Of a stretch of DNA of 46,847 nucleotides, positions 40,301 through 46,847 are shown piece by piece (the stretch's first letter is position 1; the number at the start of each line of letters is the position of its first letter). Source of the stretch: Bacteroidetes bacterium GWF2_38_335 (lineage in GTDB: Bacteria > Bacteroidota > Bacteroidia > Bacteroidales > GWF2-38-335); contig MEOH01000029.1 in the NCBI GenBank assembly GCA_001769535.1, positions 1-46,847 on the forward strand, written 5' to 3'. The position numbers and the translations under genes are program-made. The notes under the pieces are model-generated. The model was not told the origin of the DNA. It searched no databases and saw nothing but the letters and a program-made list of their open reading frames with translations.

Positions 40301-40566
40301 AGTTCTTCGTTGATGGCTGTACAAATTTTTAAGACCTTAACAGACGAAAGAGCGATGCTTTTTTTTCTTTTTTCGGTGGCTTCCTGTTTCTTCTGATAAA
40401 TTTCATAGAATTCATCAAAAACAACCAGATATTCATCTACAAGTTCCTGGTTCAGTTGCTGTTTCAGAAAAGATTCAACCACACTTCTGCGATCGCCGGC
40501 ATTACTTTCGGGTCTTGCAATAATCGCAAAAAGCTGCATCAGGGCCTTAAGAATACTTTCACTCAT
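37396..40566 (-). CDS. TerB-like / ABCG-type ABC transporter fusion (ATPase plus permease)
   Basis: About 1056 residues from the ATG at 40566; an upstream GTG at 40608 adds 14 unlikely residues. Residues about 5-145 are a helical TerB-like domain (LMQLFAIIARPES). Then a beta-rich FHA-like segment (about 185-240, VLTSGTSVRNYKIKPIYYSD). The ABC ATPase follows: Walker A GASGAGKS (283-290), signature SGGQRKR (390-396), Walker B AVLFLDEPTSG (408-417) and the switch His in VVIHQPSSD. The C-terminal half is an ABC2/ABCG-type permease with about six helices, split by a large loop (about 770-990) predicted to be outside. TerB and FHA parts suggest regulation by phosphorylation or membrane stress. Substrate unknown. 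Two exported proteins are encoded just upstream on the same strand. Confidence 0.88.
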   Translation of the reverse strand: MSESILKALMQLFAIIARPESNAGDRRSVVESFLKQQLNQELVDEYLVVFDEFYEIYQKKQEATEKRKKSIALSSVKVLKICTAINEELTQKQKVVVVIRLLEFIKSEGTEITDQEFEFVETVADTFHVTLDEYKRIRGFVLYNFDNLPNSSRVLIIDDNKEFIHDKVKHVYSEGFKGQLRVFHILSANIYVIRYLGDDELYLNGQHLQHDKVFVLTSGTSVRNYKIKPIYYSDIITAFIEDKHKSKIVFEVNHLSYKFKGGGIGLHDINFTEESGKLVGIMGASGAGKSTLLNVLNGSSPPTDGEVLINGINIHKNSEEIEGIIGHVSQDDLLIEELTVFQNLYYNAKLCFDNYSKFQLIRTVVKMLQSLGLYEKKDMKVGSPLNKKISGGQRKRLNIALELIREPAVLFLDEPTSGLSSRDSENIMDLLKELALKGKLVFVVIHQPSSDIFKMFDKLIILDTGGFQIYTGDPVDSIIYFKSRSHQANWNDSECPTCGNVNPEQVFNIVESQVLDEYGNLTTTRKTSPKEWNRHYNEYIKTVSPKELSAGVEDLPQIHFKIPNWIRQFFVFTIRDVLAKLTNTQYLSINLLEAPVLAFFLSFIIKYYDLSTDNKEGYVFSDNNNLPVYIFMSVIVAIFMGLTVSAEEIIRDRLILKRETFLNLSRSSYLFSKVTILFTLSAIQAFTFVMLGNTVMEIHGMYFHYWFILFSSFAFANMLGLNVSDSFNTAVTIYILIPFLVIPQMILSGIIVKYDRLNPDIPMHNFDAVPIYGDIITARWAYEALAVHQFKDNKYEQMFYEFEKTMSVADYKKNYLVSNLKTKVTDNLRDLKRPEKRERVINNFELMRNEIAKELKLNKKFKFTMIDSLYIDKYGPKTDEKIRIYLRALDKYYMDMYNDANKKKDKLINKNQSLKPKEVNLLSMMGYTKDQIACIHDVRKKQFIDLQNQYTNTSLTEFVTNSNDFDKIIEYKNRYYQKMDPIYRDPEFSFIRAHFYAPQKKIFGYLMDTFWVNSIVIWCMTLILYITLYFRILKRTIDFLGWTFSNISFRRKKKKD

Positions 40567-40613
40567 TTTGTCAGAATACTTTTGTTTAATAAGGTGGCTA
40601 CATTGCACCTTTA

Positions 40614-40651
40614 TAAAAAAGAACAGGCATTATTGTATTGAGATAATGCCT
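40614..40651 (-). terminator. Probable terminator before the ABC transporter gene
   Basis: On the minus strand AGGCATTAT...ATAATGCCT (9-bp stem, 9-base loop) is followed by GTTC and six T. It would end transcripts of the two exported-protein genes, at least in part, so the transporter may also have its own promoter. Confidence 0.6.
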
Positions 40652-40677
40652 TGATCTAAATTTCTTATTATAGTTTT

Positions 40678-41112
40678 TTAGTTTTGTTTAAATCCAATAA
40701 GCAACAAAGCAAAACCGGAAGATAATTTTTTGGTATTGAGTTCTGCTTCAATAATACAATCTACTGTGGAAGTAAATTTGAAATCCCAGTATGAAGAGTT
40801 GTTATATTCAACATTTGAAAACAGCAGGTTTCGCTGACTGTCATAAATGGAAAATTTAAGATTTCCTTCTTCCTGGCCACTGTTTGCTACAAGGCGATAG
40901 GTGCTTCCTCCGTAAAAAGTCGAGTGGAATTCAGCAACTTCATCTCCATTTAAAAATGCTTTATATTGTTGTCCGTCAGAAATATATGGCGGCTTTAATT
41001 TACTTGTGCAGAGTTTTTCGGTTACTTCAACCTGTGCATAAATAAAATACGATATTAAAAAAGTACCTACGATTAATACACTTCTTAAAATTACTTTTTT
41101 CATATTATTCAT
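40678..41112 (-). CDS. Small exported beta-sandwich-like protein, unknown function
   Basis: A 144-residue protein with a signal peptide (1-27, ends YFIYAQ). Two cysteines (in KLCTSKL and VDCIIEAEL) lie in a mature part of alternating strands (SDGQQYKAFLNGDEVAEF, KFSIYDSQRNLLFS). This suggests a disulfide-linked beta sandwich, like C2 or jelly-roll folds. No family name known to me. It begins 10 bases after the stop of the lipoprotein gene, so they are cotranscribed, and it is followed by the TerB-ABC gene. Confidence 0.65.
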   Translation of the reverse strand: MNNMKKVILRSVLIVGTFLISYFIYAQVEVTEKLCTSKLKPPYISDGQQYKAFLNGDEVAEFHSTFYGGSTYRLVANSGQEEGNLKFSIYDSQRNLLFSNVEYNNSSYWDFKFTSTVDCIIEAELNTKKLSSGFALLLIGFKQN

Positions 41113-41122
41113 ATTAATGTTT

Positions 41123-42052
41123 TTATTCAGTAATCAGATTTCTAATGGCACCAATTTTCTTATTAATGGTTTGTAGTTGTTCATCAGACATTACTACTTC
41201 TGATTTGCTGTTAATTATTGTAAGTTTCTTTTCTTTATCAATAATAGGTGCTTCATAAGTGTAATTTATGTCAATGCCGTCGAATTCATATGCCAGATCA
41301 ATCAGTTTTTCTGTTAGCTCGGTATATTCATTTGATTCATTATAAAAAGGTGACAGGATTTTAATCAGGTTTTCAAGCGGATTTTTCTGCTCACCGATCC
41401 TGTTTATTACTTCCTGTTGGCTTTTATTGTTTAAGGCAATCTGGGTCAGAATGAAGGTGCTTTCGATCCATCCGCCGGCGAGAATCAAAACCCCGATGTC
41501 TTTCCTTTCGTTGTCTTTCAGGTAAGCATCTGCAGTACGGTAAGTATTTGAAAGAATGTACATGAGCGAATCTTTGTTTCCCATGTTGCTTTCAATCCTG
41601 TTGATGGTTTCAGCATTAAATGCTGCAAGCAGATCAAGGTCCTCTGATAATTTTTTAATTACACTAAAATAATTAATGGCGTCGGGTGTTTGCTCGTAAA
41701 TGTTAAGATATCCCAGATCGGCACCGTAAACACCAAGATTCAACGCTTTCTTGAAATTGTTGGTATATTTTGATGCGTTTTTTGTCGGGTTTACAAAATC
41801 TTTGTTGTAATCCAAATTCAGACTTTTTACCAGATAAGCCATTTGATAGGGTGAGGGCAGACTAAATGTGGTATTGTCAAACTGAATGTTGACCGGACCA
41901 TCGGTGTCGTTTTCTGTACTATCCTGATCATTGGTTTCCTCAGCTTCGGTTCCGCTTCCGCCGCAACCTGCCAGACCTGATAAAAGAAGAGAACCGGATA
42001 TTACAGCAGCCAGTAAAATATTAAACCTGTTTTTTAAAAATTTTTTGGACAT
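41123..42052 (-). CDS. Lipoprotein of unknown function
   Basis: A 309-residue lipoprotein: signal peptide with lipobox LAGC (about Cys30) and GGSGTEAEE after it. An acidic linker (about 36-52) leads to a helical domain of about 250 residues, with PSPYQMAYLVKSLNLDYNK, NLGVYGADLGYLNIYEQTPD and GVLILAGGWIESTFILTQ. The pattern of conserved-looking helices suggests a scaffold, not an enzyme. It is in one operon with the small exported gene and upstream of the TerB-ABC gene, so it may be the outer partner of that transporter; this is inference from position. Confidence 0.7.
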   Translation of the reverse strand: MSKKFLKNRFNILLAAVISGSLLLSGLAGCGGSGTEAEETNDQDSTENDTDGPVNIQFDNTTFSLPSPYQMAYLVKSLNLDYNKDFVNPTKNASKYTNNFKKALNLGVYGADLGYLNIYEQTPDAINYFSVIKKLSEDLDLLAAFNAETINRIESNMGNKDSLMYILSNTYRTADAYLKDNERKDIGVLILAGGWIESTFILTQIALNNKSQQEVINRIGEQKNPLENLIKILSPFYNESNEYTELTEKLIDLAYEFDGIDINYTYEAPIIDKEKKLTIINSKSEVVMSDEQLQTINKKIGAIRNLITE

Positions 42053-42221
42053 AGTAAAATAATTTTATTTCAACCTGCAAGTAAGAAAAAAAATATGAAT
42101 CTGCAAAGGGTTTAAAAGCATAATCTGTTTATTTTTTTTTGTTTTATGCGGGATGGAATAAATTCAATATTATTTATAATCAGATTATCAGTTAGTTGGC
42201 TTAGTGTTTTATTGGGTTTTT

Positions 42222-43331
42222 CTATTGAAATTGCATCAACTCGATGGCGTCATGAATACTGATGCGTTCATTGTTGTTAAATCCGGCAACGAAAGCATCG
42301 GTATAGCCCAGTTCCCTCATCTTAAACTGGTACTCATGTGCTTCTCCAATGTCTTTAAAACTGCCTATGGTGTATTTGTAGTTTCCTTCATGATAATATT
42401 CTTCAATTTTTCCGGTTTTAATTTTGAATATTTGGTGGCTGCGGGGAAGCTTTGCAGAGGAACTTGCCAGTTGAACTTTAAACACAATATTTATATTTTT
42501 GTTTATTCTGCCTTCGATGATTTTTTCCTCTCTGTTTTCTTCGGCAATCAGGTCTGCAGCTTTTACTGACTCGGGCAATTTGTGATGAATGATCATGGCA
42601 TATCTGGCAGCAGCCTCATCTCGTGAGCAGGTGCTGAAATGCCACCACTCGGTTGGAATATGATTAAAACCTGCCTTTTTCATGGCATTGCGCAAAATCA
42701 GACGGTTGCTGTGCTGCTTTTCGGAAAGTTCTTTTGTCTTAAGAAAATGCTCTTCCAGTAATGGATAGCTGAGTTTTTCAAAAGAATCGAATTCTGTTCC
42801 CATGTCTATTGTTTTTCCGGTGGTGTCCAGCAGAACAAGATCAACTGCAGCACCATAATTGTGAAGTGAACCAAATTTGGGGTTTGCCAGGAATTTTTCT
42901 TTCTGGTCGCCGGGGATTTTAATTGAATCCCACATCATTTGCTGGATGCTTAACGGACGTGTAGCATCATAAATTTTCATCCTGAGATGTGGAAACTCTT
43001 TTTCAAGGATTTTTTTTGCATTTACAAGTTTTTCAGCCACATCTTTCTGAAAATACGCTTTGCTAAGGGTTCCATAGAAATCAATTCCAATAAAATTTTT
43101 GTTTGAAGAATATATTAAATCAACCTGAAATGAACTGTCAATTGATTGAATATCAACAAGTCCGTTTGCAATGAATATTTTTTCAATGTCTGAGGTGTCT
43201 GCATTTGTTTTTTGTGTAAGCGCCATAGTGACCATTGTGGCAAATGAGTCAGCTTTTTCCTGGCCGGCTGCACTGAATGCCTTTGTCAGAAAAAGTAAAC
43301 TTAGAAAAATGATATTAATTGATCTGTTCAA
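42222..43331 (-). CDS. VanX-like M15 D-Ala-D-Ala dipeptidase with C-terminal SPOR-like domain
   Basis: A 369-residue exported zinc peptidase with a signal peptide (1-23). Residues about 60-240 match the M15D dipeptidase family: DATRPLSIQQ, the zinc-binding SLHNYGAAVD with His157 and Asp164, and EWWHFS with catalytic Glu228 and His231. The family cuts D-Ala-D-Ala; in organisms without vancomycin resistance it recycles or remodels peptidoglycan. Residues about 275-345 (VFKVQLASSSAKLP, YKYTIGSFKDIGEAHEYQ) look like a SPOR domain, which binds glycan strands without stem peptides. No vanH or vanA is nearby. A wall-remodelling role is more likely than resistance. Confidence 0.88.
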   Translation of the reverse strand: MNRSINIIFLSLLFLTKAFSAAGQEKADSFATMVTMALTQKTNADTSDIEKIFIANGLVDIQSIDSSFQVDLIYSSNKNFIGIDFYGTLSKAYFQKDVAEKLVNAKKILEKEFPHLRMKIYDATRPLSIQQMMWDSIKIPGDQKEKFLANPKFGSLHNYGAAVDLVLLDTTGKTIDMGTEFDSFEKLSYPLLEEHFLKTKELSEKQHSNRLILRNAMKKAGFNHIPTEWWHFSTCSRDEAAARYAMIIHHKLPESVKAADLIAEENREEKIIEGRINKNINIVFKVQLASSSAKLPRSHQIFKIKTGKIEEYYHEGNYKYTIGSFKDIGEAHEYQFKMRELGYTDAFVAGFNNNERISIHDAIELMQFQ

Positions 43332-43410
43332 ATGCTTGTTTTTTCAAAAATACAAATTTTATTAGTGAAACTAAATTTTTGAAAGTTGAAAACTTATCAA
43401 AAATTTTAGT

Positions 43411-43528
43411 TGAACAACCCTCGACAAAGAAATTTGTCGGGGTATGAGATTAATTATCTGCCCCTTGGGCGAATTTAAAAACATGTTTTCATGATGCCCT
43501 TTTTGTTTGCAGCGGTATAGCTCATTCA
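43411..43528. repeat. Palindromic intergenic repeat, family 2, degraded copy
   Basis: The first 50 bases match 37011-37060 at nearly every position (TGAACAACCC, CGACAAAGAAATTTGTCG). The right half has diverged: the GC hairpin is reduced to CCCTTTTTGTTTGCAGCGG. The element ends inside the last codons of the HTH-regulator gene, whose TGA stop (43522-43524) lies in the repeat's edge. Confidence 0.8.
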
Positions 43529-44502
43529 TTAACTATAACGGCTTTTAGTGCGTTTATTTTACGCATGGCCCGGTTAAAAAACTGAAACCTTTGTTTGTGC
43601 CCGACTCCGCTAAGCAACGAGGACTTCTTTTTGAGATTTTCCATCCATCGTGTGGTTTCTTCGTTAAATTTCTGATTATATGCTGTCAGTGAGTTGAAAG
43701 TGTGGTGTGAAAGGTAGGTTGTAACCAGATTGCCGATTTTACTCTGTATGCAATTATTCCCGATTTCAATATCTGAAAAATACAGAATAAAATTTTGTTG
43801 ATCCTGACTGATTTTTTTTGATGATGTTTCGGCCATTTTCAGAATGGTTTTTAACTGAAGTTCAAAATCATTGCAGATATCCAGAGCATCTTCTTTGCTG
43901 TTGAACATGCCCGATTCCCAGTAAAATTCAATTTGTTTTATCATTGAGTTCATGGTGGAATCAGACCATATTTCCACTGATTTTACTTCGCAATAGGAAT
44001 CATAAATTTCCTGCCCGGTTTTCATTAGCTCTTTTGGAATCAGCGTTTTATCGTACTGTTTCATTTCAAACTCCCGGGTATTCATTACGGAATGTAACCA
44101 GTAAAAAATTTTGAACGCTGAAACATTCTCAAAACCAAAATGATAAAAAATGGGGATGTCAACGGCTGCGTAATGAATTTCGGGATTTTCTGTGCCGGCA
44201 AGTGCTTTCATTTCCCGGCTGATCCCTAAAAGATATGTGTGCAGATCTTCAGCCGAATTCAGACTTTTATAGGTGAATGAAACTGACTCTGAATTCATGT
44301 TGTTGCATTCGTCAAAGGAAATTCTGAAATGTCTGCAAATCAAGGCGATTTCATCAATTGAAAAGGCCGAATCGCCTCTTAATCTTCGGTAGGTGGCATC
44401 CTGACTGATTCCCAACAACTGTGAAAGTGCGGAAACAACTGTCTGGTTGCCTGGCAGGGCAGTTTTTAATTTGTTTATAATGACATTCTGGATTTGTTGC
44501 AT
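43522..44502 (-). CDS. Helix-turn-helix regulator with large C-terminal domain
   Basis: A 326-residue protein. Residues about 18-60 form a helix-turn-helix (ALSQLLGISQDATYRRLRGD), followed by SIDEIALICRHFRIS. This is the XRE/BetR-like N-terminus common in Bacteroidota. The remaining 260 residues are helical with YAAVDIPIFYHFGF, EIYDSYCEVKSVEIWSD and a final basic region (HKQRFQFFNRAMRKI); I cannot assign them. It is divergent from the CsgG-like gene, with 233 bases between starts, and may regulate it. Its stop codon lies at the edge of a dispersed repeat, so the C-terminus may have been altered by it. Confidence 0.8.
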   Translation of the reverse strand: MQQIQNVIINKLKTALPGNQTVVSALSQLLGISQDATYRRLRGDSAFSIDEIALICRHFRISFDECNNMNSESVSFTYKSLNSAEDLHTYLLGISREMKALAGTENPEIHYAAVDIPIFYHFGFENVSAFKIFYWLHSVMNTREFEMKQYDKTLIPKELMKTGQEIYDSYCEVKSVEIWSDSTMNSMIKQIEFYWESGMFNSKEDALDICNDFELQLKTILKMAETSSKKISQDQQNFILYFSDIEIGNNCIQSKIGNLVTTYLSHHTFNSLTAYNQKFNEETTRWMENLKKKSSLLSGVGHKQRFQFFNRAMRKINALKAVIVNE

Positions 44503-44677
44503 GTTGTGTAAATTTATTTATGAAAAATAAGAACAATATTGCAAAAAATAATTATTAAATGCAAATATATTAGTTATAAAAATTAAAAAGTAATAAAAAC
44601 TAAGTATTTTTCTGTTAATGGATTTTTAATCATATTAAAATATGTGGTTTTTGCAATTTACTTTATTTGATATCCGT

Positions 44678-44708
44678 TTTCATACCCCTTTTTTCTGCCA
44701 TAAGTTTG
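44678..44708 (+). promoter_or_regulatory. Candidate promoter of the CsgG-like operon
   Basis: TTTC (44678-44681), 19 bases, then TAAGTTTG (44701-44708). The -7 box is a full match and the -33 box has one mismatch. The ATG is at 44736. On the minus strand a TATATTTG (44562-44569) could be the -7 box of the HTH-regulator gene. Confidence 0.5.
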
Positions 44709-44735
44709 CCATGTCGAACCAAAATAAATTGAATT

Positions 44736-45926
44736 ATGAGAACACTGTTTCAAAATTTATCTCCCGTTTTAAGATTGCTTATTGCGATCTGTTTTGGGGC
44801 CGGACAAGCTCAGGCAGTTGAGCAGGGTACCGAATCAAAAACCACGCTTACTATATTGCATATGGATTCGCAGAATCTGACATACAATTCTGAGCAATTG
44901 GGCAATCTCCTGAGGATCGAGGTGGAAAAACTTGACACTTTTGAAGTGATGGACCGCTATGATGTAAAATATATTGTGGAAAAACACAAACTTCAGATTG
45001 ATAACTGTTTTGGAAAACTTTGTCTGGTTGAAGTTGGAGAGGTCATTAAATCTGATAAAATGCTTACGGGCAGTATGGAAATGTATGGCGATGTCATCAT
45101 TCTTACGCTTAGGCTTATTGATGTAAAATCAGCCAATATTGAAAAAACTGTTGTCAAAGAGTTTCTGAATCTGCCCAAAGAAACTCAGGCAATGATCCAG
45201 ATTTCTGTTCGTGAGATGTTTAATTATAAAAATGATGAGATGCTGGTTTACCGGCTTACAAAAAAGTTCAGCTATGAAAATTCTGTTAACAATCCCAACA
45301 AAAACACGTTGAACCTTTCGGGTCCGAGAATGGGATTTACTTACTACACAGGCAAAGGAGCCGTCAGATTATCCGAACCTCTTACTTCTGGCGGTTATGA
45401 TGCCAGTCCGCTCATGTTTCAATTCGGATATCAGTACGAAAAGCAATATCTTAATGAAGGAAACTATCAGGCATTGTTTGAATTTGTTCCGTTGGTTACT
45501 TTGATTAACCAGAGAAATTTTACACCCAGTCTGACCGTTATGAACGGACTGCGAAACAACAAGCATGGATGGGAATTTGCTATGGGTGTTACATTCTTTG
45601 TGAATAAAATTTCTAAGGGTTTTTACGAAGAAGGGGAGTGGTATTTGCGCGATGAGTGGAGCGATACATCTTCAGTTGAAAATCCTTATCCCATCGTTGA
45701 AAGATCTGACAGCAGGGGAGATTTTACGATCATGACAAATTTTTTGATTGCATTTGGAAAAACTTTTAAGTCGGGAAACCTTAATATCCCTGTCAATACT
45801 TACATAGTTCCCAATAAAGATGGGATCAGGTTTGGTGTATCGGTGGGATTTAACTCAAAAAAAGAAAAAAATAAGAATGAATATCCCGATGGAAGTATTC
45901 CCGAAACTACAGATAAAAAAGTATAA
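44736..45926 (+). CDS. Exported CsgG/FlgO-like protein with outer-membrane-barrel-like C-terminus
   Basis: A 396-residue protein. Signal peptide 1-28 (ends QAQAVEQ). Residues about 35-165 resemble the CsgG/FlgO/TolB-N fold: LTILHMDSQNLTYNSEQLG, FEVMDRYDVKYIVEK, a Cys pair in NCFGKLCLVEVGE, and GSMEMYGDVIILTLRLIDV. The C-terminal 200 residues alternate hydrophobic and polar residues with Gly and aromatic ends (YDASPLMFQFGYQYEKQY, GVSVGFNSKKEK), like a barrel. Its function is unknown; secretion or surface sensing would fit. It is followed after 19 bases by another exported protein. Confidence 0.75.
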   Translation: MRTLFQNLSPVLRLLIAICFGAGQAQAVEQGTESKTTLTILHMDSQNLTYNSEQLGNLLRIEVEKLDTFEVMDRYDVKYIVEKHKLQIDNCFGKLCLVEVGEVIKSDKMLTGSMEMYGDVIILTLRLIDVKSANIEKTVVKEFLNLPKETQAMIQISVREMFNYKNDEMLVYRLTKKFSYENSVNNPNKNTLNLSGPRMGFTYYTGKGAVRLSEPLTSGGYDASPLMFQFGYQYEKQYLNEGNYQALFEFVPLVTLINQRNFTPSLTVMNGLRNNKHGWEFAMGVTFFVNKISKGFYEEGEWYLRDEWSDTSSVENPYPIVERSDSRGDFTIMTNFLIAFGKTFKSGNLNIPVNTYIVPNKDGIRFGVSVGFNSKKEKNKNEYPDGSIPETTDKKV

Positions 45927-45945
45927 ATTTTTAAAACAAAATAGT

Positions 45946-46566
45946 ATGAAAACTCTAATCTTATCAATTGTATTTCTGATAACACTGTTGTCAGCCTCAT
46001 CACAGGTAATAACTGAAGACAGTATTTGGTTTGAAGGCAAATACTACCCGAGATCTGAATATAAAGATGCAAAGGAACGTTATGAAAAGATCAATTACGA
46101 AACATGGTTTATGCCCGGACTGTCATATTCGTATTATTCTCCGGTTGGTTCTGATTCAACAGGTAATTTTAAGGGCATAGCTGTTGAGTATCTTATTTTC
46201 GGACAAGTGCATCAAAACGATAAACCCGGTCCAAGCCATGTTCGGGTATATTCAAAACTGAATATCCTAAAAAGTGACAAGCAGGATGTTAATTCGTTAT
46301 TTATGTATACGCTGGGACTGGATCTTTCGCTTGAAAAAAATCCCAACCGCACGGCCATGATCCCGTTTTTCGGTCTGGAATTCGGCGGAATGACTCAAAA
46401 GCAGTTGGGAACAACTTCACAGTTTACGCCAACCTTTGGTATTCATGCCTTGTCAAAAAAGAATCTGTTCATTAATCTTCAGGGAGGATATGTATATCCC
46501 TTAAGAAATTTTGAAACATTTCAGGGCTGGACTGCTCAGGTGGGAGTGAATTTTGCAATGTGGTAG
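45946..46566 (+). CDS. Exported beta-barrel-like protein
   Basis: 206 residues from the ATG at 45946, which begins a standard signal peptide (MKTLILSIVFLITLL, ending ASSQ). An in-frame start at 45820 would overlap the previous gene by 107 bases and has no signal peptide. Strand-like stretches with Gly and Tyr (FMPGLSYSYYSPVG, PFFGLEFGGM, LFINLQGGYVYPL, AQVGVNFAMW) and an aromatic C-terminal residue suggest a small outer-membrane barrel. Cotranscribed with the CsgG-like gene; a terminator follows. No named family. Confidence 0.7.
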   Translation: MKTLILSIVFLITLLSASSQVITEDSIWFEGKYYPRSEYKDAKERYEKINYETWFMPGLSYSYYSPVGSDSTGNFKGIAVEYLIFGQVHQNDKPGPSHVRVYSKLNILKSDKQDVNSLFMYTLGLDLSLEKNPNRTAMIPFFGLEFGGMTQKQLGTTSQFTPTFGIHALSKKNLFINLQGGYVYPLRNFETFQGWTAQVGVNFAMW

Positions 46567-46592
46567 GTCTTCTCAAATAATATAAAATACTA

Positions 46593-46626
46593 AGCATATA
46601 CAAGGATTAACTGTATATGCTTTTTT
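46593..46626 (+). terminator. Intrinsic terminator of the CsgG-like operon
   Basis: A perfect 10-bp stem AGCATATACA/TGTATATGCT, 9-base loop, then six T. It lies 27 bases after the stop of the barrel-like protein. Confidence 0.9.
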
Positions 46627-46658
46627 CTTTTGATTGTTATTAAGTTTAAATTTATTTT

Positions 46659-46689
46659 TTTGTGTATTAAAACAATTTGATTATTTTTG
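46659..46689 (+). promoter_or_regulatory. Promoter of tRNA-Pro
   Basis: TTTG (46659-46662), exactly 19 bases, then TATTTTTG (46682-46689): a perfect match to the Bacteroidota consensus. The tRNA begins 20 bases later. Confidence 0.8.
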
Positions 46690-46708
46690 CAGCCTGTTCT
46701 TAAAATAT

Positions 46709-46782
46709 CGGGGTGTGGCGCAGTTGGCTAGCGCACTTGCATGGGGTGCAAGGGGTCGTACGTTCGAGTCGTATCACCCCGA
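46709..46782 (+). tRNA. tRNA-Pro, anticodon GGG
   Basis: A 74-base tRNA. Acceptor arms CGGGGTG (46709-46715) and CACCCCG (46775-46781); D arm GCGC...GCGC; anticodon stem CTTGC/GCAAG around ATGGGGT, so the anticodon is GGG after T33; T arm GTACG/CGTAT with loop TTCGAGT. The C1-G72 pair and start CGGGGTGTGGCGCAG are typical for tRNA-Pro. CCA is not encoded. It reads CCC and CCU. A short reading frame over this gene is not coding. Confidence 0.96.
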
Positions 46783-46796
46783 CAAGACAGTAAAAG

Positions 46797-46828
46797 GGTT
46801 TCAGAGATTTTCTGAGACCTTTTTTTTT
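46797..46828 (+). terminator. Intrinsic terminator of tRNA-Pro
   Basis: GGTTTCAGA and TCTGAGACC pair (one G-U) around GATTT, followed by nine T. It lies 14 bases after the tRNA. Confidence 0.9.
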
Positions 46829-46847
46829 GCAGTTGGCTAGCGCATCC
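46829..46847. other. tRNA-like fragment at the end of the window
   Basis: GCAGTTGGCTAGCGCA at 46829-46844 is identical to 16 bases of the tRNA-Pro D arm (46720-46735) and is followed by TCC, as in other tRNAs. The 5' acceptor arm is absent: a T-run lies directly before. It is either a real partial copy, as left by an integrated element, or an assembly join at a tRNA k-mer. Confidence 0.6.

Noticed and set aside
40567-40608. GTG start 14 codons upstream for the TerB-ABC gene
   Set aside because: The ATG at 40566 begins a natural TerB-like helix; the extra residues are basic and unrelated.
42222-43331. Vancomycin-resistance gene call for the M15 peptidase
   Set aside because: No vanH, vanA/B ligase or VanRS genes are nearby, and the protein is exported with a SPOR-like domain, unlike resistance VanX.
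46634-46840. A 68-codon reading frame over the tRNA-Pro gene
   Set aside because: It overlaps the complete tRNA and its terminator, and its composition is explained by them.

Overview
The window is AT-rich bacterial DNA from a member of the Bacteroidota. Several independent signs agree: a PorP/SprF-type protein next to a giant SprB-repeat adhesin with a type B C-terminal sorting domain of the type IX secretion system; many small secreted proteins with short signal peptides ending in Q; promoters of the Bacteroidota form TTTG-N19-TAnnTTTG; few Shine-Dalgarno sites; an EpsC-type serine acetyltransferase; a SiaB/SiaC pair; and a 5-fold beta-flower repeat protein. A free-living or anaerobic Bacteroidales-like lineage is likely, but I cannot place it more exactly. 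Both ends look like cut or assembly ends.

Layout. 1-5.2 kb: tail of a PorP/SprF protein and a 1612-residue surface adhesin. 5.2-11.7 kb (minus): a fused aconitase-family enzyme, an outer-membrane-like protein and a giant NtrY-like histidine kinase. 12.0-18.8 kb: housekeeping genes (rlmH; DUF4783-nadC-yihY; tcdA; phosphosugar mutase-rhomboid-TatD), with two copies of a composite intergenic repeat. 19.1-22.7 kb: an FKBP-type PPIase operon ending in a Cys-rich microprotein and a vWA-like protein. 23.0-26.4 kb: an OmpR-type two-component system and an Rh-type ammonium channel. 26.4-27.7 kb (minus): a broken small secreted gene, an intact small secreted gene and the beta-flower protein. 27.8-29.3 kb: pyrBI. 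29.3-32.9 kb (minus): cysK-cysE preceded by a leader, then a C-terminal processing protease. 33.2-36.7 kb: DUF4139 protein, M48 protease, SiaB, SiaC. 37.0-43.5 kb: palindromic repeats, a TerB-ABCG fusion transporter with two exported partners, and a VanX-like M15 peptidase. 43.5-46.8 kb: an HTH regulator, a CsgG-like protein, a beta-barrel-like protein and tRNA-Pro(GGG).

The most striking feature lies upstream of cysK (minus strand, 31.15-31.32 kb). A good promoter sits at the end of the preceding gene. Just after it comes a 22-codon open reading frame with four consecutive cysteine codons, followed by an intrinsic terminator directly before cysK. The end of this small ORF can pair over 10 bp with the 5' half and loop of the terminator. 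This is the full architecture of a ribosome-mediated cysteine attenuator controlling the cysK-cysE biosynthetic operon. I know of polycysteine leader ORFs in mycobacteria but not of this design in Bacteroidota.

Other points of note are a small secreted-protein gene that lost its start codon and one A of a homopolymer, two families of palindromic intergenic repeats, a dense cluster of hairpins at 37.15-37.35 kb, and a 16-nt tRNA fragment repeated at the very end of the window.
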